This document shows positions 1 to 11,300 of a stretch of DNA of 64,000 nucleotides, piece by piece (the stretch's first letter is position 1; each line of letters starts with the position of its first letter). Source of the DNA: Klebsormidium nitens (taxonomy: Eukaryota > Streptophyta > Klebsormidiophyceae > Klebsormidiales > Klebsormidiaceae); NCBI GenBank assembly GCA_000708835.1, contig DF237273.1, positions 38,816 to 102,815 of the forward strand, given 5' to 3'. The notes beneath the pieces were generated by a model. That model was not told the origin of the DNA and did not search any database. It saw only the letters and a program-made list of their open reading frames with translations. The translations under genes and the position numbers were made by a program.

Positions 1-297
1 TGCTTTTCTACCCGGACGTCCTGCACAAGGACCGAGGCTCCCATGACATCAGGTGCCGTGCTAAGCCAAAGGAGGGCGGTGTTGTGAGCGCTAGCCTAAG
101 CAGGGAATGTTCATCTCACGTCAGTGAAGAATAGCAGGCTCCGTGAAGAACAGCAGGCAAGGCAAGCGATGGGGACCGAAAGCAGAGTGCACTGGATACA
201 GCTTGCGTAATAAGTATTACCACCACCCGCAACGGCACCCTCGGGAAGAGCAAAATTGTCAAATGCATCACATTCTGTGGCATGACAGAAACCTGGT
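1..297. other. Window edge, no gene assigned
   Basis: An open stretch on the + strand from about position 3 to a TAG at 126-128 reads LFYPDVLHKDRG and onward. It could be the last exon of a gene entering from the left, but it is too short and unfamiliar to assign. Positions 129-297 show nothing clear. The 3' end of the acidic minus-strand gene next door may also extend into this stretch. Confidence 0.15.
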
Positions 298-2131
298 TCA
301 AAGTTGTTGTACCGGGAAAGGGAGAGGATGACAGAAAATTGCAGGGTAAAAGACCGACTGAAGCGAATGCAAGCTCACCCCCGACACCCCCGACTTTGAC
401 CCGTTCACGGCCTTCTTCCGTTCCCTGTTCCTGCCTAGCCTTGAAGCTGTCTCCTGGCTTGACGCCGGTTCCGCGACCGCATCTTGAAACACTTCCTCGT
501 CCTCCTCTTCTCGTTGTTCTTCAGCCACCGGCCCTTCTTCTTCTTCTACAGATTTTACAAGCTCTGCTGGTTTCGCCCTTATTTCAGGGCCGGTATCCTG
601 TCCCTTCTCCTCAACCCCATCCTCTTCTACTTGCTGCACAGCCTCCTCAGTGGCCTCAACTTTGTCCTCGTTCTCAGGAGTCGGTTGCTCCGACGGGCGG
701 TCCAAGACCTCTGCAGCTTCTTCTGGTTCGTCGCCTGAGGCGGACTCGTCCTCTCTCTCCTGAGTCAGACCCTGTGGAGCTGTTTCGGCCAGGAAGGGCA
801 GCAGCGAATCGAACCCTGGGTCTTGGGTCATTGGCTGAAACTCATCGAACCTCCTGCAGGAAAGAGGGGGTAACCAATCTTAGAAACTTTGCAGTCTCGA
901 GCATCTTTACCTCACAGCCTGAAGCCAGAAGCACCTGTCAACAAAGAAAACAAGCTACCCATGATCTAAAAGTCAAGAGGCGTTCATAGGTACCAGCAAC
1001 ACAATTATAAGCCGGTCTGGGATTGAAAGTCAGAAGGACGAGTGATGGAAGGAGGAAAGTGCTCGGAGGAAATCATCCTGGAAGAAAAGGTTTTGCTTGC
1101 AAAGGTGCCTGTAGAATGTGGCAGCTTGAGCTTTGAAAGATGTGTGCGGATGTCAATCGACAAACTTCCATCTGGGGAAGTCGAGGCAATTCATGCGACT
1201 TCAAGTGGTAATTATCAGGAGGGAATGGAAACAGAGCTTACGCGTCGGGGGCAGAGGCGGCAGGATCCGCTGCAGGTGGTTGACTCTCAACAGGAGCCGC
1301 TTCTTCCGTCCCATCCTCAAATGCTTCATTGTAGCTGTCAGCTCGGTTAGGACTGTCCAAGTCTTCATCTTGTGAAGTGAAGCGGGCCGGCTCCTGGAGA
1401 TCCAAGAAGCCGCCAGTCGCCTGGATCTCATCTTCAACTGAATCCTGCTATGAAAACATATACAGCAATCACTATCAATCTTTACAAGGACTTATACCTT
1501 TCAACGAAGAGAAGCTGTTTGCTACCTTGTAAAATCGCTCCAAGGAGTCGATAACTCCTCAGAATGTGCCGCCATTGGTAGACGACAAGACTCAGGCACA
1601 AAAGTGTCACTTTGCTCAACTAGCAGCGATGCACAGATAGAAATCCTAAACTTGTAAGGCAGATCTTGGAAACTTTGAATGCAAAAACCACAACACTGCA
1701 AAACCTTGAGGTGGCGTACCTTGAGGCCCGATGCATCTTCTTGCTGCACACCGAGGTCTGCCTGTTCGACAGGCACAGTGTCCTCTTCTGCATCTAGTGG
1801 GGTGAAATCATCGCCATACTGCGCTGGGCCCCAGCCTGCAAGGTCCACAGAAGCGCTGATATGAGATTACCAACATGAGGCTCTTCTTACCTTGCTAGCC
1901 CTCTGTGCAGAAGTGACTGATAGCAACTGACTCTCATCATTGATTGTCTGCCACCGTTGCACGCCAACTCTGAACACAGGGGTTCTATAGAACTTACTTC
2001 AGTTCTTACCCTCATGAAAAAGTCCTTGACAGAGGCAAATGCGGGGATGTAAAAAGGCTGCAAGATGCTTTACCTGGTATCTGAGCAAGCGCTTCTGCCT
2101 GGTCAGCTGGGATAAGCGCCCTGCGGATAGC
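298..2131 (-). CDS. Unrecognised acidic multi-exon protein (partial model)
   Basis: I do not recognise this gene. Coding-like exons on the minus strand are 2131-2074 (reads AIRRALIPADQAEALAQIP), 1967 to about 1932 or 1891, 1835-1720 (GWGPAQYGDDFTPLDAEED), 1444-1242 (DSVEDEIQATGGFLDLQEP) and 853 to about 379 or a stop at 298. Most junctions carry AG acceptors and GT donors and keep frame. The donor of the second exon is uncertain: GTAAGA at 1890 breaks frame, while a weaker GTCAGT at 1931 keeps it. The last exons are very rich in Glu, Asp, Ala and Pro, such as VEEEEGPVAEEQREEEDEE, so the C-terminal half is probably disordered. The 5' end was not found. The lysine-rich KAVNG end of the last exon may be followed by another exon. 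Confidence 0.4.
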
Positions 2132-3545
2132 CTGAAGGTTGACAAGCAAAACTCAGAAAGGTTTTCTTGTCGTTGAGTTTCATTTGTGCCTCCTCTGAAT
2201 TTACCATCTGCCCCGTTTGTGCCAGGTCGAATGCAAATCATAATCGAACCTCAATTGATTACGAAGCTCAAATTAACACCTCTGACTACATCATCAAAAG
2301 CTCATCAAGTATCTTGGCAATGCACCACTTCTACTTCTTTCTGCATAAGTATTTGAAGAGGGGCACTCAAGTTTACCAAGGTTTATCAACTTTTACCAGA
2401 AACAAAGAAGTTGATCATCCTGCAAGTTGGGTGTTTGTCCTTGAAGCAGAAAATATCCTCTCTAAAGTAGTACGCAACATTTCTTGCAGCTGGACCATAC
2501 TGGCCACAATGTGACATACAAAGAAAGCAAGGTCTCAGTTTCTCACATTGCTGTATAAATCTGCAGACATTGTCCCACCAGCTCTTATTTTCCCAGCAAA
2601 ACCAAAAAAAGGCAACCCTGCAGATCGTTGATGCAGTTCTTTGGGCGCAACTCGAAGTGCCACCTACAAGTAATGCAGGTGCAAGCTTCTGCTCAGCACA
2701 CCTCTTCCTTCCTCAACAGTGGACACCAGAATGCCGTCTTCGCATAAACTGTTCTGCACATCATGCTGCCAACAGCATTGCCTAGTACGGTAGTAGCTTA
2801 GGCATCCATGGGTATTGGGCAACCTGACTCAGTGCTGCAGCCTGGCCCTCAGCCTGCACTGGCAGGACCAAAACTCAAGACTCGAATGATGAATCAGGTT
2901 TGCCGGCGCAATTTGCGCTGCGGCAGTGTATTTCAGGCAGGGGGGTATAAAAAATTGGCATCTTAGCCCCCAGCAGGGTTTTGGAGTACTTTTGTGACTT
3001 GTCCCATGCGCCACGTAATCACCTAAAATCGCATACAAGCCCAGTCAGAATCCACAAGCATGCCACGTCATCTATAAACCAAGAAGCTATACTGTTACGA
3101 GTCACGAGAAAGTGCACATTGAGATACCGAGACCTGATCTGCTTCATCGAGTATATCATCGAGCTTGCGTTTCATGAACGTTGAATGAGCCGGCGTCGAT
3201 TGATGTCTGCACGATACATCTGAGTCGAGGCAAAGCGGATGTACGTCTTCATGATTTGGCGGCCTCGCAGTATGTCGGAGTCTAAGTTGACGTACAAGTA
3301 CATGAGCATCATCATGGCTTGAAAAAGAGGAGCTTTTGCAAAATCTGCCCTGTACGTATCACGGTTTCGATTCAAATAACGAATAGCCAGCGGCACATGC
3401 ATGTCACTAACACCACATGCGCAGGCTCAAATTCGGTCCTATCCTTACAGACGCAATACTGATACTTATTGCGTGGACAATGATTGCTACGATCTCAGTG
3501 CATCATGTCGCATGTGATTTTACACTCTGTTGATGGGCAACTTTA
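2132..3545. other. Unresolved stretch, possibly 5' exons of the acidic gene
   Basis: No complete gene is visible. On the minus strand 3402-3172 is an open stretch ending in a stop (reads LFQAMMMLMYLYVNLDSDI), rich in helix formers. A second coding-like piece begins at 3171 in another frame (MKRKLDDILDEADQ, then GTCTCG). A third lies near 2500-2405 (MVQLQEMLRTTLERIF). They may be early exons of the acidic gene, but no consistent splice chain was found. The 3' UTR of ALG6 should occupy the right-hand end. Confidence 0.2.
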
Positions 3546-6500
3546 CTAAGACTCTTTCTTTTCAAGCGTCCTTTCAAGCTGAGTTCGACTTGTAAACACT
3601 TTCTTGTTTAGATACAAAACCAGAAGAACGAAGTGTACGAAACCATAGGAAGTCATTGCTGCGGCTTTCAGGTAAGGGTACTGTGCTGGCGGCTCAAGAA
3701 ATAGAGCTCCTAAATGTATCACCACAACTCCGATCAGAGACGCCGGGAACGCAAGTCGAAACCACACGCAAGAATCCCCAAGCCCTGACGGCGGTGGATT
3801 TGCTATCAGGAGGTACAGGACTTGCGAGGCAACGTACGTGAGCGCCTGGCCGTCTCTCACAAGAAGGGGGAACATGCTGAAAGCTGCAATTGGTGCTAAC
3901 CACTGTACCACCCAAGGGCTGTCCAACGCGAGCATTGTTGCGGGCAGTAGCGGCAGTAGAATCGACTTCTCGTGCACTGCAAAGATCAAAGGATTATCAC
4001 ATAAGCCAAAACTTCGCAGATTTTTAGGCAAAATTTCTCGACGACCAGCGAGCAATATGAGCGCAGCAACTCAGCTCTGTCAGTGTTCTGTTAAGATGCA
4101 GTGATGACAACCAATCAGGTACTTATTCCGCTGACCAGAGAGACCAAGTTCCCAAGTTGCGATGACGGAAGGCTCAGCTCGAACGAGCAGGACAAGACAT
4201 CCGAAAGCAGTCAACAGCTCAACAAGTGCATCTTCGCACCAACCCCTATGACCTCGAGACGCCCCACCCAAGGCCGATGAAATTCTACAGCAATGTTCTG
4301 TCCCACCCAAGGCAGAAAGCAAGGAGCCTGCTATACACAACACTTCGTCCCCTCACCCTGGAAGGAAAAGAGGAAGAAGGCCAGGCCCGAGATAAGCATT
4401 CCCCGAATGAGGCCCTGCTTGGACGGCCGTCGGATCTCGTTCCACATGAACGGCAGGCATGCCGTGACAGTCGTCGCTCCCGCCAGGCGCGCCGCAGCCT
4501 CGACGCTAAGGCGCTTCTTCCACTTGAAGGCGCGCACCGGCAGCATCGAGGTGGTGCACCAGAAGTTGGCCACGTGGTCCTCCCACAGGCCGCGTTTGAG
4601 AGGCGCTAGGCGGCTAAAGACCTGCGACAATCAGTTGTCGGCAAATTGTGATTAGATGATTGGCATTTAGTCACAAAGGTCTTGACAAAAGACGGTTTAC
4701 GCAAGACTTCAGAGAGGTCAGAGTTTAGGTACGCTCAGCCACTCCCTCAGCCGAGCAGTCCTTGAAAAGCTGCGCTTGGTCTCTACTGCGAGGGATTGAC
4801 AATCGGTTCAACGGAGAGCGGCATCTACTTCGGGGGGATTGCTTTTCACACCGTCCTTCCAATCAAAGCCGGGGGTCCCCCGTGACAACGTTCGCCTTCT
4901 CAACGCCGCAAACCCCATCCGTTTATACTCATTGTCCAGCTCACGGAATACGGAATTCTTCTCAACACGTAAAGTGGCCGCTCTTCAAACGAGCTTGCCC
5001 GTTACAAATCAGGGCAGAACGACTGCAACGACTCTGCAGCGAACCCCGTCCGGTAGTGACAAGAACATGGTTCAACCTCGCTTGTTAAATGCAATTGAGA
5101 GATAACGAAGCATATCGGGCTGTCTGACCTGGAGAACCGCTTCCGCAGAACTGAGGTACGGCGCCCAGAGCACAGCGAAGGTGGCGATGACAATGACGCC
5201 CAGCTTGATGACGTGCAGCAGGGGCCGCCGTTTCTGGAAGGAGCGGCCCAGGAGGTGGGCGAAGAAAGCGGGGGCCAGGTACATGCTCATCTGCGGAGGG
5301 GAGGGGCGAGTGGTTGGCAGCAAAGAGAAGAGCGAACGGTACAAGTGTCGGGGGTTGGGATCGACGATGTATCATGATTTGATAGATACTACGGGCTCGT
5401 TGTCGAGGATTGATGAGAGGAGGTTACATTGGGGAACCCTGAAGACGATGAGCTGAACTTTGCCTTCGACAAAATCAGTGGAGTAGAAGCATGTGCTATT
5501 GAAAAGTTCACTCGAAAGGCAAGCCTGTGAGTGCCAGCGAGAGACTGATACTCGATCGGAAGTATCACTGTATGCAGAAGAGGCGGCCCTCGTGATTCCA
5601 ACATGCTCACGAAAATGCTCAGTATCAGAGATGGGAGATGCTTATTCTACGGACGTTTTTTTGTCACGTTTTTACGAGAAGGGGCGAACGCGCTCGGAAG
5701 GTTCGGGGTTTACCTGCTTGTGGTTGAGAGACAGGCAGAAGAGCACGCTCCCCACCACCTCGTACTCCTGGATGATGGCAGCTGCGGCTGCGAGAGCAAA
5801 CCCGAGGCTGATGCAATTGTACTGCAGCACAAGCAAGAGCTGTGATGTGAGGCGCGGTCTACGAAGCAATGACCGTTCAAAGTCCTGATCCCAAAGGTTT
5901 GAAAGTAGCTTCGAAGGTGAAGTTGAGTCAAACTGTGAACTCGCAAAGATTGGGGTCCGAAACGCACTTCCATGCACATGGGTTGAAGCTCAGCTACAGT
6001 CAATGGTAAACCGCTCTGTGGCGGCCTAATGATTCTTCTCAGGCCTCGCTCTTTATCTTGCCCGACCGGATGTTGATGATCGTGAAACGATCTTCGATTA
6101 TAACCCATCACGAGTTCAGAGTAGAAGGGGGCAGGAACGAATTCTCCAAGTGGTTCGAGGTCAAGCATATTCATGCCACCACTCCTTGACAACATGGTCA
6201 ATCACAGCGGTCCAAAACTCACGAGGTGATCTGCCTGATTATACACACTGGGGGCTACAGTAGTGCTCGACGGCACACTCGGTCACTTTCAGTGGATCTT
6301 GATCAAACAACTGTGGCAGTCAAAGAACGAAGACGATGAAAGTCACAGCAAGTGACTATCATCACGAGCTTCCTTGGAAAGGAAGCAGGGCAGCAAGATA
6401 GTTCGAGGGAATCTTTCACCTGGAAGTGTCCATGGTCCACCAGCAGGCTGGCAGGCTGCAGCAGCAAGATGGATAGCGCCCAGGCCTGCTCCGTCCCGCT

Positions 6501-7544
6501 TCGTCCACCATAGTATGCCCGCACAAACCACCAGGCCGCCGGGAAGAAGACGAGGACGTCCGACAGGAGTACCGTCCACCGCATGAGCAATTTGCTGTGG
6601 TATTGACAGAGAAGGTGAGTCGGTCATTGATTCACAACTGGGTACGATTCCTCTTGCATCAGGCAGACACGGTGATTTTGATGATGGGTCCGCTCAAGAG
6701 TGGAGGTGGTTGCAACCTACAGACTGGCCCAGATAGGGTGGTAAGAAAGATTTCTCAATTAAGTCACTATCACCAAAGCGCAATCGTCAACTTGCAGACT
6801 TCCATATCAGCCCTGACGACCATGGACTATTGACTTTGTAAGAGAACAGTCTGATTGTACACTGCCCCGCGTCAATTCAAGCTTGGTCTCGGCGCCCACC
6901 TGCTTGGCGTCTCATAACCCCTAGAGGACTCCAGTCCCACCGCCTCAGGTTCGAATGCTGACACAAACAGGCCGTGCAGGTAGCTCTGGTAGGCTGTCAG
7001 GGGGGGGTAGTCCAGGCCCCAGTACGTGAGGTTGTTCTGGGGGGTCTCGCTGTACCACTCTCGCACGGGGGTGTGGAGGGTGATCTCCATCCAGTGGCGC
7101 TGAGCCTCATAGTCTCCAAAAGTGGGGGGGTTGCCAGCACCTTGCAAACGAGCAGGCTTCAGAACTCGGCATCTTCTGAACGAGTCAAAGAATCTGAAAT
7201 GTACCATGACTTTGACAGCAAGGGCAAACCAGTTTGGGCAACTTCCCTCACGTTGCCCCCTTGTCTCCAACCAGCACGCTTGTCTTCGGTTCTAGAAGAA
7301 CTTGAGAATGTAGCCTGACGTTCAGGAAAGTGGTGGTGGTCACCTCTCATCACGGTCTTCTGCTGTCGGGTACATGAACAAAGACAACCTGGACATCACC
7401 ACCTTCTTTATGCTGAACTGGGGGGAGTTTCTCACCACTGTATGACGAAAGGCCCACCAGTAGGCGCACCAGGATGGCCAGGAGGAAAACGAACTCCACT
7501 GCCACATTCTGACGGGCGAGAGAGCCAAGAAATCTTGCAAACAT
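3546..7544 (-). CDS. ALG6: Dolichyl-P-Glc:Man9GlcNAc2-PP-dolichol alpha-1,3-glucosyltransferase
   Basis: This ER multipass enzyme adds the first glucose to the lipid-linked N-glycan precursor. Seven exons: 7544-7436, 7140-6900, 6594-6420, 5821-5714, 5290-5129, 4621-4357 and 3976-3546 with a TAG stop. They sum to 1,491 nt, giving 496 residues, close to the human length of about 507. Family blocks appear in order: FGDYEAQRHWMEIT with the luminal acidic residues, YWGLDYPPLTAY, SRGYETPS, DHGHFQYN, LGFAL, LNHKQM, DHVANFW and FLFSFQVHEKSIL. Hydrophobic segments follow throughout. These blocks distinguish it from ALG8. An in-frame ATG 18 nt upstream (7562) would add six residues; I chose 7544 because the membrane segment starts soon after it. 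The gene is divergent to the DYRKP gene. The basic tail TLEKKES carries a KKxx-like ER retrieval pattern. Confidence 0.95.
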
Positions 7545-8385
7545 ATTGAAGCCCAGATACAATGCAAGGCAGGGCGATCAATCCCTCAGATTGCAGATTG
7601 CATGCCAAGGATGCATCCGACCACCACCTAATAATCAGAGGTTCAACTATATCAGGGATGCGGCGCAACTCCGCAACATGGTGAAGACTTTGTCTCTTTT
7701 GCTTTTGCGAAAAAGACAGCCACAGCACCACGAAGGTAGCTCAAATTGAAAAGGAGGAGGAACACGATTCAAGAAGGCTTCAAATGATGTTTGAAATTGA
7801 CCCTCCACCAACACGATTCCGTCGACAGATATTGCTCCAGCGCACACGCAAATTGAACATTATTCTCGAAATTTGAAACTTATTAATGACACTGGCGTTT
7901 CAATATAATACCGCAAGTTGCTATTTGAGATATACAGCGTTAAATTTCTTAAGTCTAAGAGAGATCTATTCCCAGTGTCGGCCATGGCTCTTATACGCGG
8001 ATTTAAGGAGCTATATAAAATATATACAGTAGTTACTAGTTACCATGGTTTCTAGCGGGCAGATCAATGCACGACGTACAGCATAGGGTGATTCGTGGAG
8101 CAGGTCGCTGGGAATTGGAGCCCTTGCCAGGGCCGTTAAGCATGGGGACGAGCACCTAGCTGCAGCCCTTACATTGTTCTCTATCGTACCTGTTGCTGGT
8201 TGCTTGAAGTTCAAGGGATTGTGACAGCGATGAAGCGAGGGCGCACTTTTGGCCGGACGTTGTGCTGAGCACCCATTCTGAGGCACCTTACGATCCCGCT
8301 GCGAGTTCACCAGATTAGCTACGATGGCCTTTTTTACTGTGTCCCATCAGAAAGGCCCGCCCTTTACTGGCAGCAAACCCGGTGG
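7545..8385. promoter_or_regulatory. Divergent promoter region between ALG6 and DYRKP
   Basis: An 841-bp spacer lies between the two start codons. It is AT-rich from about 7840 to 8040. TATATAAAA at 8012-8020 is the clearest TATA-like element and faces the DYRKP start 366 bp downstream. The transcription start is not visible, so a 5' UTR of about 300 nt or an upstream non-coding exon is inferred. No open frame in the spacer resembles a protein. Confidence 0.35.
8012..8020 (+). promoter_or_regulatory. TATA-like element upstream of DYRKP
   Basis: The sequence TATATAAAA sits in the AT-rich spacer 366 bp before the chosen DYRKP start codon, and is followed by a second TATATA run. Position and sequence fit a core promoter, but no transcript evidence is available here. 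Confidence 0.3.
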
Positions 8386-11300
8386 ATGATGAGCTCAAGT
8401 CGGCACGCATTGGCAGGAACAATGCAGGGTTCTGATGTAGCTTTCATCCTAGAGTTCCTCCGTCAGCATGATCTCAAGGTGGCGGAAGAGGCCCTCCGCA
8501 ACGAGTTGGCAGCAAAGGGCAACCTGCTGTCAGATCCACCTGTTGGCAAGGCCAGTGGGAAGGTTTCTGTTTCAGGGAACGGAAGCATCAGCCAGCTGGG
8601 ACTAGCTCAGTTGGTGACAGGTCCTGCTGCTCCTAGTGTTGAAGATGCAATCCCTCAAGGCCTGGCTCCAGTGAGGATCCATTCGAGCCATGATCTCCTC
8701 AAGGCAGGAGAAGAGCCGGTGGAAGAAAAGGGGAAGCGGAAATCAGTCTCCGACCTATCCATGGTCCCCCCGCCCCTTCCTATCGCCGAGCCAGTCACTT
8801 CCCCTGCCATCTCACCCCCTACACATGAGAGTAGTTCGGGCTCAATTAAGCACCATAATGTGCCTGCAAAACACAAACCCCGGGGGACGGGACACAAGAA
8901 CCAGAAGCAGCCAGGTGTGCATCCAATTCTGATCCTGCAGTACTTGTCTACCTCCCCAACAGTTTCAGTATTTGACTTCCTGAATGCATTTGATTCGTCT
9001 GCGTGGATTGGCACGTTTCAGCACGAACAGAATTGTGCTGCTGCCATATATATCCTTATCTGCTTGAGATGCGAAGAAAGCCATGAGATGTACTTTTTTT
9101 CTCAGCACACAAGTTGCAGACAATCAACCAGTGGATGGTTGTATGTTCTACAGGTGGGATGCATCTTGTCGGCCTTGTGATGTCGAGCTTGACAGAAGCA
9201 GAGAAATTGGAGAATGCAAGTACCAACGTCAAACCACCTTGCAAGCTTGGTCTTTTTGAATTGCTACCATACCTGCTGATGCACGCTGTTGTGCAGGGGC
9301 GGCCGATGGGAAGGCCGCTGGCTTCAAGCCAACCTGGGCGCGGCGGGAGTCCACAGAGAAGGGGGAGCCTGCAGAGCCTACTTCCCTGCAGCAGGCACGG
9401 GAGATGCTGCTGGGATTGGCAATGGGCGGAGAGCAGGCGGTGAGAGCCACTAAGGGCTCTGTTGCAGTAGCACTGCTGCCTTGCAAGGCAATCTGTGTGA
9501 TACCATAAAGAAACTTAATCTGCGCCAGCTTTTGCCAGGCTTAGGGAACGGTAGGGTTTCACTAGCTGGTGGTGTGGCGGGCATTTGAAAGCAACCAGGA
9601 CGAGGTGGAGAAGACTTGCGGTGATAGCCTCACTTCAGCATAAATGCAGGACTTGTGAAGGCAGCTGCCCTAAAGTTGCCTATTGCGGGTGCGGCAATCA
9701 ATTAAGCAGAGCTTGAGTTCAACTCGACTTATACTGGCTGAGCTTTCGGTGTCGGAAATGCTTATGTTGCATGTTCACGGGACTGAAGCGATATTATTGT
9801 GCGGACACTTCGAGTTTGCAAGTTGGAAATTTAGAAGCTTGATTGCTGTACAGCATTCTCCTGTACGATCGCCTGTGGTTGAATAGAGCAATAATATTTG
9901 GGGGTACATAGTGGTGGCGCGATGCCGTTGCAGTGTTGCTCCTTTTCTGGATTATTAGAGAAGGCAAAATCAGTGCATCAACATACTTCAGTGTGGCTGC
10001 ATTGATCCAATTTCTTTGACTATGTCAACGTGTCGCTGTTCACTTTTGCCAATCGACCATCAAAGAAGAACACTATGTGCTACAGCTCTTGCCTTTCCTC
10101 ATCAGGTTGTCTGAATCTGCTTGCTCCTCACTTGTCCAAGACTATTCCTTTGTGCCCACTTCCTTAACACCTCTTGTCTTGTCCCCGCCAGTCTGGGACA
10201 CGGCCGGCGGAGGAGGAGTGGGACAGCGACGAGTACGAAGACGAGGACGATGTTGGGTATCACCGGCAGGCCATAGAGGACGAGGAGGCCTTCCTGGCGA
10301 ATGAGATTGAGACGCCCCCCGAAGAGGACGAGGGCCGGAGGACCAGCGCAGGCGGCGAAGGGGCGCACGAAAAGAAGGAGGGCATTGGGGATGACCCGTC
10401 GTTTCAGGAGGAGGCGTACTTCTCAGGGGAGGAGTACTACAAGCTGGAGGGGAAGCCTCAGGAAGACGACGACGAGACGTCGTCCGAGGCGAGCGTTCGC
10501 GAACTGGAGCAGGCCCAGGCAAAGGCGCTGTCGCGGCAGAGCTCGGGGCTGGGGGATGAAAGCGCCGTGGTAGAAGTGGAGGACTTTGGGATTCTGACCG
10601 CTCCAGAGGGGGTGGTGGAAAGGCAGCGGCCGGGGGAGGGGGACGAGAAAGCGAGGAAGAAGGGCCTGGCGGACCTGCTGCAGAAGCTGACGGCAAAGCC
10701 TACGGAGAGGACGAGCAACGGCCGCCCCGCGGAAGAGATCCCGGGTAGCGAGAAGCTGACGGGAGTAGAAGCAGAGGCGGCCGAGGCTGCTGCAGTGCTC
10801 GCTCAGTATGAGAAGGCTGCTGAGGGCGCAAAGAGGGCCCCGGGCGCGCCGGAGGAGGGGCTCTCAGGGTTCTCCTTCCCCGAGCCCGCTTCCGTGGACA
10901 TTGCGCCTCCGATAATACTCGAAACAGGGGGCAAGTCGGTGTGGTCGGTGGACAACTTGTCCCCTGCAAGGACCGACCCCGAGGCGAACAACGAGTCCCC
11001 GCCCCTGGCGATGCCCGACGCAGACGACATGCTCGCGGGGTTTCTGCGCAAGAGCAACGAGACGTCGCCGGTTGCGAGTCCGAAGGAGGAGGTGCGAAAT
11101 GAGGAGGGGCAGGAGGACTTGGATGACGACAGGGGGGATAGCATGCGCGCGGAGGAGGGGGATGACGACATCGACGCGGCGCTGGAGGAGGGTGACGAGG
11201 ACGCGGCGGTGCACGAGCAGCTGCAGCGGATGAAGGCGGAGGAGGAGGAGTTCGAGGTGTTTGACTTGCGAGTGATCCACCGCAAGAACAGGTGCGCAGG

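Noticed and set aside
3546-7544. ALG8 rather than ALG6
   Set aside because: ALG8 is a close relative, but FGDYEAQRHWMEIT, SRGYE and LNHKQM match ALG6 blocks.
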